Assembly (NCBI RefSeq): GCF_014217995.1 | Contig: NZ_CP041617.1 | Coordinates: forward strand, 1,302,001 to 1,366,000 | DNA length: 64,000 nucleotides | Source of the DNA: Campylobacter vulpis | GTDB taxonomy: Bacteria > Campylobacterota > Campylobacteria > Campylobacterales > Campylobacteraceae | Direction of reading: 5' to 3' | In this document: piece by piece, positions 35,155 to 42,266 of the stretch | Layout: each line of letters opens with the position of its first letter | Position numbering within the stretch: the stretch's first letter is position 1 | Program-made: the position numbers and the translations under genes | Notes under the pieces: generated by a model | Seen by the model: the letters and a program-made list of their open reading frames with translations, nothing else | What the model was told of the DNA's origin: nothing | The model's database searches: none

Positions 35155-35984
35155 AAATTCTCATTCGTGCGGATAGTTCTTTTAAGCTAGGACACGGACA
35201 CATACAGCGTTGTCTTATTTTAGCAAGGCAGTATGAAAAGCTAGGACACGAGGTAAGCTTTGCTTGTTTGGAGCTTGAGGGAAATATCATAGAAAAAATT
35301 CCTAATGAGGTTTTTTTGCTTGAGGGAGCAAGTTTAGATGAACTTTGTGAGTTGATTAAAGAGGAGAATTTTGAACTTTTAGTGCTTGATCATTATGATT
35401 TTAGTGAGCAAGATGAAAGGGCGATTAAGGCGTTGTGTGAGGTGCAAATTTTAAGCTTTGATGATGAGTTAAAACCTCATTTTTGTGATATTTTGCTTAA
35501 TGTCAATGCCTATGCAAAAGCCTCGTTTTATAAAAATTTAGTTCCTGCTACTTGTGAGCTTAGGTGCGGTTTTTCTTATGCTTTAATCAGGGAGGAATTT
35601 TATGAGGAGGCAAGGATTAAGCGTAAGAAAATCTGGGATATTTTCATTTGTATGGGTGGCACAGATAGTAAAAATCTCTCCGCCAAACTTGCACTTGATC
35701 TTCCCAAAAGCCTAAAAATTCTCATCGTCACGACAAGTGCAAATAAAAATTTAAAAGCCCTAAAGCATTTAGAGCAAAATGAGGCAAATATCACTTTGGC
35801 GGTGGATTTAAAACATTTTGCTAAGACGATGAATGAAAGTAAAAAACTCATTATCCAAGCTTCAAGTTTAGTCAATGAAGCCTTACTTTTAAAGGCGAAT
35901 TTTAAAGCCATTTGCACCCAGAAAAATCAAGAAAAACTCGCCCAGTGGCTTTTAGAAAAAAACTATGAAGTGGAATATCGATGA
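35151..35984 (+). CDS. pseG: UDP-2,4-diacetamido-2,4,6-trideoxy-altropyranose hydrolase
   Basis: 277 residues from GTG 35151. Characteristic segments are [69 protein letters not shown] and [19 protein letters not shown], a GT-B-like fold related to MurG. It removes UDP from the precursor sugar before condensation by PseI. Overlaps pseF (GTGA) and pseH (ATGA). Confidence 0.92.
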   Translation: MKILIRADSSFKLGHGHIQRCLILARQYEKLGHEVSFACLELEGNIIEKIPNEVFLLEGASLDELCELIKEENFELLVLDHYDFSEQDERAIKALCEVQILSFDDELKPHFCDILLNVNAYAKASFYKNLVPATCELRCGFSYALIREEFYEEARIKRKKIWDIFICMGGTDSKNLSAKLALDLPKSLKILIVTTSANKNLKALKHLEQNEANITLAVDLKHFAKTMNESKKLIIQASSLVNEALLLKANFKAICTQKNQEKLAQWLLEKNYEVEYR

Positions 35985-36442
35985 TAGAGCTTAGAAATTT
36001 TATCTCTCTTAGTGAAAACGAGCTTAAGGAGCTTTTAAAATGGCGTAATGATAAAAGCGTGGCAGCTTTTATGAAAACGCAAAATATTAGCCTAGAGGAA
36101 CATTTGCAATTTGTAAAGAGCCTTAAAAATGATATCAGTAAGCGTTATTTTGTAGTTTTTAAAGAGGGACAGAGCATAGGCGTGATACATCTTTTCAATA
36201 TCAGTCTTCAAACTTGTGAATTTGGACTTTATGCAAAGCCCTGTGTAAAAGGCGTAGGGCAGTTTTTAATGAATGAAGTTTTAAACTATGCTTTTACACA
36301 TTTAAAGGTGCAAAAGCTTAATGCTTGCGTGCTTAAGACAAATGAAAAGGCTTTAACTTTGTATCTTAAAAATGGCTTTGAAATCATCAATGAGGACGAA
36401 AAAATGCTTTATGTTTGTAAAATACGGGGGGGGGGGGGGTAG
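35981..36442 (+). CDS. pseH: PseH acetyltransferase with a G tract at its end
   Basis: 153 residues in the present G14 state. A GNAT fold with [33 protein letters not shown] (acetyl-CoA loop) and the late [13 protein letters not shown]. It N-acetylates the 4-amino sugar in pseudaminic acid synthesis. The last codons are the G tract itself (R then four G, then TAG). Losing or gaining G gives two other tails; at G15 or G12 the frame runs on to a TGA that overlaps the GTG of the next gene. All catalytic parts lie upstream of the tract, so the switch should not destroy the enzyme. Confidence 0.92.
   Translation: MIELRNFISLSENELKELLKWRNDKSVAAFMKTQNISLEEHLQFVKSLKNDISKRYFVVFKEGQSIGVIHLFNISLQTCEFGLYAKPCVKGVGQFLMNEVLNYAFTHLKVQKLNACVLKTNEKALTLYLKNGFEIINEDEKMLYVCKIRGGGG
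36426..36439 (+). repeat. Homopolymeric G tract (G14) at the 3' end of pseH
   Basis: Fourteen consecutive G directly before the present TAG stop of pseH. Length change moves the stop to 36453-36455 (G13 state) or 36475-36477 (G15/G12 state). Confidence 0.95.
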
Positions 36443-36473
36443 CCCTTTATCATAACCCTTTAAGGAGGGCTTC

Positions 36474-37094
36474 GTGAAAATCGCCCTCGTAACTTCTCCT
36501 AAGCAATGGTTTTACGAAAAGGCTTTAGAATTTGCAAAAAGACTTGGAGCGGATTTTTTTGATACATACGAGAAAGTAAGGGGCTATGAGGTCGTTTTCA
36601 TTTTATCTTATCATAAAATTATTTCGCCAAATTTATTAAGCCTTAATCAACACAATCTCATCATACACGCTTCCAAACTCCCGCAAGGAAAGGGTTGGTC
36701 GCCTATGTTTCATCAAATTTTAGAGGGTAAAAATGACATTGTTTTCACGCTTTTTGAAGCAGGTGTGGGGGTAGATAGCGGGGACATTTACCTACAAAAA
36801 ACGCTTAAGCTTAGAGGCGATGAGCTTTATGAGGAATTAAGAGCTAAACAAGCTTTTTTTAGTTTAGAGCTTTGTGAAGATTTTTTAAAACTTTATCCCA
36901 ATTTAAAGCCAAAAAAGCAAAGTGGTGTAGAGAGCTTTTACCCTAAAAGAAGCCCTAAAGATAGCAAATTAAACATCGATAAAAGTTTAAAAGAGCAATT
37001 TAATCTTTTACGCATTTGCTCAAACGAAGACTTCCCTGCTTTTTTCTATCACAAAGGTAAAAAATTTGTGCTAAAGATTTATGAGGAAATTTAG
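36474..37094 (+). CDS. Formyltransferase-family protein, probably acting on a glycan sugar
   Basis: 206 residues from GTG 36474, with a strong AGGAGG 5 bases upstream. The formyltransferase pattern is LNQHNLIIHASKLPQGKGWS, then FHQILEG and the acidic GVGVDSGDIYLQ, like the catalytic part of tRNA-formyl and UDP-sugar formyltransferases but lacking a full C-terminal tRNA-binding domain. Position after pseFGH suggests it formylates an amino sugar of flagellin or capsule; this is inference. Its translation may be coupled to pseH depending on the G tract. Confidence 0.7.
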   Translation: MKIALVTSPKQWFYEKALEFAKRLGADFFDTYEKVRGYEVVFILSYHKIISPNLLSLNQHNLIIHASKLPQGKGWSPMFHQILEGKNDIVFTLFEAGVGVDSGDIYLQKTLKLRGDELYEELRAKQAFFSLELCEDFLKLYPNLKPKKQSGVESFYPKRSPKDSKLNIDKSLKEQFNLLRICSNEDFPAFFYHKGKKFVLKIYEEI

Positions 37095-37290
37095 TTTTAG
37101 CATTAAAAAATAAATTATTATTAAGTAATTATTAAATTTATATTAATAATATATCAATAACAAATCATAATTTAAGCAGCATTTCACATCACAACTTACA
37201 AGCAAACAAACACACCAAAACAAAAATTTTTAAAATTGTTTAAAGCCTATTGAAATTAATAAAACCTATCGCAAAAATATAAACTTAACA

Positions 37291-37310
37291 TTGTAGCCCT
37301 AAGGCTACAA
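37291..37310 (-). terminator. Hairpin after accC
   Basis: Perfect 8-bp stem TTGTAGCC / GGCTACAA with a 4-base loop, 3 bases past the accC stop. Only a weak T-rich stretch follows on the minus strand. The remaining AT-rich gap (37095-37290) between the formyltransferase and accC shows nothing else. Confidence 0.5.
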
Positions 37311-37312
37311 AT

Positions 37313-38644
37313 TCAATGTCTTGCGAGGTAGTTCGTATCGTAGCTATTATTGATAAAATCTGGATTTTCCATCATAGAAAGATGAAAATCACGCGTGGTT
37401 TTAATCCCCCCAACAATGAGTTCATTTAAAGCCACTTTCATCTTAGAAATAGCCGTGTTTCTATCCTCTCCCCACACGACAAGTTTGCCTATCATCGAGT
37501 CATAATAAGGCGGCACAGCATAGCCCTCATAACAATGGCTTTCCATTCTCACATTACGCCCTGCTGGTGGGATATATTTGGTAATTTTACCCGGACTTGG
37601 CAAAAAGGTCTTGCTATCTTCGGCTGTGATTCTACATTCTATGCTATGGCCGCGTAATTTAATGCTTTCTTGTGGAGGCAAGGCATAGCCCTCGGCAACC
37701 TTTATCATCAATTCTATGATGTCTATACCGCTTACCATTTCACTTACGCAGTGTTCAACTTGCAAACGCGTATTCATTTCTATAAAATAAAAATCCAAAT
37801 TTTTATCTACCAAAAATTCGAAAGTCCCAGCTCCCTCATAGCCTATGGCTTTTGCCGCTTTTACCGCCGTTTCGTGGAGTCTTGTCCTAGTTTTTTCATC
37901 AAGCAAAATGGCAGGACTCTCCTCGATAAGCTTTTGATGACGCCTTTGCATAGAGCAATCTCTCTCGCCTATGTGTATGACATTGCCAAAGCTATCTCCT
38001 ACAACTTGCACTTCGATATGGCGAGGATTTTGGATATATTTTTCCATATACATCGTCCCGTCCCCAAAAGCCGTCATCGCCTCACTTTCAGCTGACCAGT
38101 ATGCTTTTTCTAAATCTTTTTCATTATCCACCACACGCATACCACGCCCACCGCCTCCAGCAGCCGCTTTTAAAATAACGGGATAGCCTATTTCTTTTGC
38201 AAGTTTTTTCGCAGCTTCTGCCCCAGCTAAAGCCCCATCACTTCCGGGTATCACAGGCACACCAGCCCTTTGCATAACTTGTTTTGCCTTGCTTTTATCA
38301 CTCATTAAATTCATCGCCTCCACTGAAGGACCTATGAATTTAAGATTATGTTTGGCACAAATTTCAACGAAATTTTGATTCTCACTTAAAAAGCCATATC
38401 CAGGGAAAATCGCATCTGCCTCCGCAATTTCTGCCGCTGTGATAATGGCAGGGATATTAAGATAACTCTCCGCACTTCTTGCCTTACCTATGCAGATATT
38501 TGCGTCAGCGTATTTGAGATAAAGGGCGTTTTTATCTGCTTCAGAATAGACGCAAATAGCCCTTTTTCCCATTTCTTTAATCGTCCTTAAGGCTCTTAGA
38601 GCGATTTCACCGCGATTTGCTATTAAAACGCTTTTAATTTCCAT
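37313..38644 (-). CDS. accC: Biotin carboxylase subunit of acetyl-CoA carboxylase
   Basis: 443 residues, normal length. N-terminal LIANRGEIALRALRT, ATP-grasp glycine-rich KAAAGGGGRGMRVV, and FIEMNTRLQVEHCVSE (catalytic ERLQVEH-type segment) are intact. It carboxylates the biotin on AccB for fatty acid synthesis. It starts directly after the accB stop. The subunits of the carboxyltransferase are not in the window. Confidence 0.97.
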   Translation of the reverse strand: MEIKSVLIANRGEIALRALRTIKEMGKRAICVYSEADKNALYLKYADANICIGKARSAESYLNIPAIITAAEIAEADAIFPGYGFLSENQNFVEICAKHNLKFIGPSVEAMNLMSDKSKAKQVMQRAGVPVIPGSDGALAGAEAAKKLAKEIGYPVILKAAAGGGGRGMRVVDNEKDLEKAYWSAESEAMTAFGDGTMYMEKYIQNPRHIEVQVVGDSFGNVIHIGERDCSMQRRHQKLIEESPAILLDEKTRTRLHETAVKAAKAIGYEGAGTFEFLVDKNLDFYFIEMNTRLQVEHCVSEMVSGIDIIELMIKVAEGYALPPQESIKLRGHSIECRITAEDSKTFLPSPGKITKYIPPAGRNVRMESHCYEGYAVPPYYDSMIGKLVVWGEDRNTAISKMKVALNELIVGGIKTTRDFHLSMMENPDFINNSYDTNYLARH

Positions 38645-39097
38645 TTATAGTTTCTCCACTGCAAATAAAGGCATACCAAATTCCACAGGCTGTCCGTCCG
38701 CAACTAAAACTTCAACGATACGGCAATCAAACTCCGCTTCAATCTCATTCATAATCTTCATCGCCTCGATAATGGCTATCGTATCGCCCTTTTTCACATT
38801 AGTCCCCGCTTTGACAAAAGGTGCTGCACCTGGGCTTGGTGCTTGGTAGAAAGTGCCTACCATAGGGCTTGTAATGCTTGGTTGATTATTTTTAGTTGGG
38901 GTGTGATGGGTTTCATTAACGACATTGACATTAATAGGTTGAGGAGTAGCAGAGGGAGGACAAACAGGGGTTGGAGTATCACAGCACATATCCCTTTCAA
39001 GTTCAATCTCAAAGCCGTCTTGCTCCTTAATCTTAATCTTGCTAATATTTGCCTCAGCAAACAAATTCACAAGCTCTTTAATCTCTTCTTTAGTCAT
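38645..39097 (-). CDS. accB: Biotin carboxyl carrier protein of acetyl-CoA carboxylase
   Basis: 150 residues. A short N-terminal helix region, a proline/threonine-rich linker (about 40-72) and the biotinyl domain (73-150), with the biotinylated lysine K114 in EAMKIMNEIE. An AGGAGAATT ribosome site precedes the ATG. First gene of accB-accC. Confidence 0.96.
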   Translation of the reverse strand: MTKEEIKELVNLFAEANISKIKIKEQDGFEIELERDMCCDTPTPVCPPSATPQPINVNVVNETHHTPTKNNQPSITSPMVGTFYQAPSPGAAPFVKAGTNVKKGDTIAIIEAMKIMNEIEAEFDCRIVEVLVADGQPVEFGMPLFAVEKL

Positions 39098-39130
39098 ACA
39101 ATTCTCCTATATTAAAGACTTTAAATTGCT

Positions 39131-39136
39131 ATTATA
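39131..39136 (-). promoter_or_regulatory. -10 box for accB-accC
   Basis: TATAAT on the minus strand (context TTAATATAATAGC), 33 bases before the accB ATG. Confidence 0.55.
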
Positions 39137-39178
39137 TTAAAAAATAGTAATTTAAATTTAAAATTGATTTTTTTTTGC

Positions 39179-39184
39179 TAAAAT
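39179..39184 (+). promoter_or_regulatory. -10 box for ansA
   Basis: TAAAAT with TGC extension (TTTTGCTAAAATTAAG) after a T-rich run, 49 bases before the ansA ATG. Confidence 0.45.
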
Positions 39185-39233
39185 TAAGCATATTTCATCG
39201 CAAAGATGAGATAAATTCTTAAAGGAGGCACAT

Positions 39234-40280
39234 ATGAAGAAACTATTGCTTTGTATGATTGCATTTTTCATAGTAGGGGCGAGTATGGCGGAAGCGAAGC
39301 CAAAAGTTGCTATTTTAGCCACAGGGGGAACGATAGCAGGGTCTATCGATAGTGCGGTTGCTACTACTGGCTATACGGCTGGTGTTGTAGGTGTTGATGT
39401 GCTGATTAAAGCAGTGCCTGAAATTCAAAATTTAGCGAAAATTCAAGGTCAGCAAATCGCAAATATCGACAGCTCAAATATGCGTGATGAAATTCAACTC
39501 AAACTCGCACAAGAGATTAACAAACTTTTCGCAAGTGGAGTTGATGGCGTGGTGATCACTCACGGAACGGACACTATGGAGGAGACGGCTTATTTTTTAA
39601 ATTTAACCATTAAAAGCGATAAGCCTGTCGTTTTAGTTGGTGCTATGCGTCCAAGCACAGCCATAAGTGCTGATGGTCCTAAAAATCTTTACAATGCAGT
39701 TGCTCTAGCAGCCGATAAAAACGCTAAAGGTAAAGGCGTAATGGTCGCTATGAATGATAAAATTCAAAGTGCTAGAGGTGTGGTAAAAACACATACTTTA
39801 AATGTCGATGCTTTCTCTTCGCCTGATTTTGGAGATTTAGGCTATATCGTAGATGGTAAAGTTTATTTTTATAACAATGTCGCAAAAGCACACACTAAAA
39901 AAGCACCTTTTGATGTGAAAAATCTTAAAGAATTACCAAAAGTAGATATTCTTTATACCTATTCAAATGATGGCAGTGCAGTGGCTGCTAAGGCTTTATT
40001 TGAAAATGGCACAAAAGGTATAGTAGTCGCTGGAAGTGGTGCTGGTAGCATACACGAAGCACAAAAAGAAGTTTTAAAAGAGCTTTTAGCTAAAGGGCTT
40101 AAAGTTGCCGTTAGCTCTCGTGTAGTAGCTGGAAATGTGGCAGTAAGTGAGGCTGATAAAAAGCTAGGTTTCATCAGTGCGGAAGATTTAAATCCACAAA
40201 AAGCTAGAATTTTACTAATGTTGGCTTTAACTAAGACTAACGATCCTAAGAAAATTCAAGAGTATTTCTTAAAATACTAA
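39234..40280 (+). CDS. ansA: Periplasmic type II L-asparaginase
   Basis: 348 residues with a Sec signal peptide (MKKLLLCMIAFFIVGASMAEA). Catalytic threonine motifs are ILATGGTIAGS and VITHGTDTMEETAYFL, with GAMRPSTAISADGPKNLYNAV between them. Export to the periplasm fits uptake of asparagine-derived aspartate and sets it apart from cytoplasmic type I enzymes. The start follows AAGGAGG. Downstream lies a fossil copy of part of its 3' half. Confidence 0.94.
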   Translation: MKKLLLCMIAFFIVGASMAEAKPKVAILATGGTIAGSIDSAVATTGYTAGVVGVDVLIKAVPEIQNLAKIQGQQIANIDSSNMRDEIQLKLAQEINKLFASGVDGVVITHGTDTMEETAYFLNLTIKSDKPVVLVGAMRPSTAISADGPKNLYNAVALAADKNAKGKGVMVAMNDKIQSARGVVKTHTLNVDAFSSPDFGDLGYIVDGKVYFYNNVAKAHTKKAPFDVKNLKELPKVDILYTYSNDGSAVAAKALFENGTKGIVVAGSGAGSIHEAQKEVLKELLAKGLKVAVSSRVVAGNVAVSEADKKLGFISAEDLNPQKARILLMLALTKTNDPKKIQEYFLKY

Positions 40281-40307
40281 AACATAGGCTCATAAAGAGC
40301 CTATGTT
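40281..40307 (+). terminator. Hairpin after ansA
   Basis: An 11-bp perfect stem AACATAGGCTC / GAGCCTATGTT with a 5-base loop directly after the ansA stop. No U tract follows, so it may instead stabilise the 3' end. Confidence 0.5.
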
Positions 40308-40363
40308 CAAACTTTACATTGTTTAATTTTAAATTCGCTCAAAAACACATTGCGTATTCATAA

Positions 40364-40495
40364 GGTATAGTAAGCATACACGAAGCACAAAAAGAAGTTT
40401 TAAAAGAGCTTTTAGCTAAAGGGCTTAAAGTTGCTGTAAGTTCTCGTGTAGTGGCTGGAAATGTGGCAGTAAGTGAGGTGGATAAAAACTAGATT
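40364..40495 (+). pseudogene. Fossil partial duplicate of ansA
   Basis: Matches ansA 40017-40172. It starts GGTATAGTA, skips 21 bases, then is identical for 62 bases from AGCATACACG, and continues with scattered substitutions to a point matching GATAAAAAGCTAGG, where it becomes GATAAAAACTAG. It has no start, no ribosome site and lacks most of the gene. The remainder of the 40281-40724 gap holds the ansA hairpin, AT-rich sequence and the candidate small RNA. Confidence 0.85.
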
Positions 40496-40642
40496 TTATA
40501 GCGTGGAGGATAATTTGCTAAAAGTTTTATAAAATCATAAAATGCAAAATTCTTATTATTTCTAAGAAAATAAAAAAGGGGAATAATTTTTTAACTAAGT
40601 CTTGGATAATTGTTATCTTTAGGATTTTATATGCTTAGAACG

Positions 40643-40667
40643 AAAAAAGCCCCTGGGGGCAGGGGCT
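40643..40667 (-). terminator. Intrinsic terminator of porA and the candidate small RNA
   Basis: GC-rich 7-bp stem (AGCCCCT / AGGGGCT) followed by six T on the minus strand; the most convincing intrinsic terminator in the window. Confidence 0.8.
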
Positions 40668-40703
40668 GACCACCCAGCTAAAAGGGAGGGGGCTGGGTGG
40701 ATA
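40643..40703 (-). ncRNA. Candidate small RNA with C-rich loops, downstream of porA
   Basis: On the minus strand a TATAAT box (40710-40715) lies 7 bases before a ~61-base unit made of two hairpins. The first has a 9-bp stem, CCACCCAGC / GCTGGGTGG, with loop CCCCTCCCTTTTA. The second has a 7-bp stem, AGCCCCT / AGGGGCT, with loop GCCCCC and six T: a good intrinsic terminator. The promoter starts about 10 bases after the porA stop, so the unit lies in the porA 3' region and shares its terminator. C. jejuni also has noncoding RNAs with C/U-rich loops. Expression is not shown by sequence. Confidence 0.65.
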
Positions 40704-40709
40704 AATGGC

Positions 40710-40715
40710 ATTATA
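40710..40715 (-). promoter_or_regulatory. -10 box for the candidate small RNA
   Basis: TATAAT (context TATGGTATAATGCC) on the minus strand, directly after the porA stop codon. Confidence 0.6.
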
Positions 40716-40724
40716 CCATAAAAA

Positions 40725-42047
40725 TTAAAACTTGTAAAGAGCTTGAAGTCTTACAGTATCCTTTTTACCCTCACCGTTTGCATCTCTATCAACATTTAGG
40801 TAAGAATACCAAGCTTGGAAAGATAGTTTTGGAGAGTATTTATAATCTACTCTTGCAACAGCTTCCATTTTCTCACCACCGCTCATGTGGTCATTTGTCT
40901 TAGTTCCACCATAAACGAAATCTGCACCTAAACGCAATACTTCGTTAAAAGTATAACCAGCAGTTAGGTAACCAAAAGTATTTTGACCATAATCGCCATT
41001 TAGGTTTGAACCTTCAGTGTAGAAAATTTCTTGACCAGCAAGAAGATGCCCTAAATTACCTTGATCTTCAATTATTGTTAATGTAGCTTGCTCTTTATCA
41101 CCATAGTATAAACCACCTAGGCTAGCGTCAAAGCCATTCCATTCCATAGTGCCTCTTAAAGCAAAGAAATTACCATTTTCAATATCAGTTTTATCTAGGT
41201 AGTTTCCTAAATAAGCACCATTAAGCTTCCAGTTGATGTCGCTAAAGATAGTTGTGCCATAAGCTAAATCTAAAGCATAAAAAGCACCCACCATATCCCA
41301 GTAAGCACCCCATAGTTGAGAGTCAAGTTGTCCGCCGAAAACTTCATAAGAAGCGATAGCAGCACCACCATAAAGGTTACCTACTTTAATATGTGTAACT
41401 TCTGCTGTTGCTGGGACTTGAGTATTAAAATTGCCGATTTCAGCAAATAATGGTGTTACATCACCGAGTTGCTCATCAAAATTGAAGCTATCTACCGCAA
41501 AAGCTGCAAGAGTTAAGCCATCAAAGCTGTTATTAAGCACTTTGATACCTGTGCCAACAAGACCATCTACGCCATTGTCAGTCCAGATAGTGTTAAGCTG
41601 TTGCTTACCTGCAATAACGCTAGTTGCGAAGTCTTCATTTGTATAAGTTAAATAAAGTTGGCGAACGTTTAAACCTTGCTTTGTAACACTCTCATTGTAG
41701 AAATGTGTTGTTTCAGTTTGCTGTCCTTTATTAATGGTGCCATACTGAGTACCGTAACCTCCGTCCTTAGCATTATAGTCTAATTGAACGAAAGCTTTGA
41801 AGTTATCAGCTATCGCAGCGTTGAAGTTGATTTGTGCTCTATATTTGTGGTTCTGCTTACTTTTATTTAATAAGTCACCATCCATACCAGCAACATCTTT
41901 ACTATCAATGTTACCTGACTCATAGCGGTATCTTAAAACACCAGATACATCGATATCTTTAATCACTTCTTCTAGTGGAGCAGCATTCGCCACTGAGAAA
42001 GCACCCGCAGCAAGAGCTGCAACTAAACTAAGTTTAACTAGTTTCAT
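40725..42047 (-). CDS. porA: Major outer membrane porin (MOMP)
   Basis: 440 residues from ATG 42047 (AAGGAG upstream); the longer open frame runs through the promoter. Signal peptide [22 protein letters not shown], then alternating beta strands throughout and a C-terminal aromatic residue (LYKF). This is the dominant trimeric porin of Campylobacter, usually ~424 residues; extra length falls in surface loops. A palindrome GAGAATTCTC (42048-42057) overlaps the ribosome site. Isolated gene with its own promoter and terminator. Confidence 0.96.
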   Translation of the reverse strand: MKLVKLSLVAALAAGAFSVANAAPLEEVIKDIDVSGVLRYRYESGNIDSKDVAGMDGDLLNKSKQNHKYRAQINFNAAIADNFKAFVQLDYNAKDGGYGTQYGTINKGQQTETTHFYNESVTKQGLNVRQLYLTYTNEDFATSVIAGKQQLNTIWTDNGVDGLVGTGIKVLNNSFDGLTLAAFAVDSFNFDEQLGDVTPLFAEIGNFNTQVPATAEVTHIKVGNLYGGAAIASYEVFGGQLDSQLWGAYWDMVGAFYALDLAYGTTIFSDINWKLNGAYLGNYLDKTDIENGNFFALRGTMEWNGFDASLGGLYYGDKEQATLTIIEDQGNLGHLLAGQEIFYTEGSNLNGDYGQNTFGYLTAGYTFNEVLRLGADFVYGGTKTNDHMSGGEKMEAVARVDYKYSPKLSFQAWYSYLNVDRDANGEGKKDTVRLQALYKF

Positions 42048-42084
42048 GAGAATTCTCCTTAAAAATAAGATATAAAACGGCGAA

Positions 42085-42090
42085 ATTATA
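42085..42090 (-). promoter_or_regulatory. -10 box for porA
   Basis: TATAAT with TGC extension (ATATGCTATAATTTCG) on the minus strand, 38 bases before the porA ATG. Confidence 0.65.
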
Positions 42091-42163
42091 GCATATAAAT
42101 GAGCTTTTTTACTTAAATAAGACTTAAAATTCAAAAATAACAAGAAAGAAAAAGATAAGAAAT

Positions 42164-42192
42164 AAAGCCCCAGAGCTTTAAACTAGGGCTTT
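42164..42192 (-). terminator. Hairpin between clpB and porA, probable clpB terminator
   Basis: Stem AAAGCCC / GGGCTTT with a 15-base loop that can pair internally, followed on the minus strand by ATTTCTTATC. It lies 75 bases past the clpB stop. A three-codon frame after AAGGAG on the plus strand here is not credible as a gene. Confidence 0.45.
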
Positions 42193-42266
42193 TAAGGAGT
42201 TCTTATGAATGTTTAATTTACACGATGAAATGATAAATTTAAAAGCTTAATGATAAGTAAATAATA

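Noticed and set aside
37670-38095. 141-codon frame antisense to accC
   Set aside because: Shadow of the accC coding pattern; no ribosome site and no plausible protein composition.
42195-42208. Tiny open frame after AAGGAG downstream of the clpB-porA hairpin
   Set aside because: Three codons (MNV) only; no promoter and no conservation evidence.
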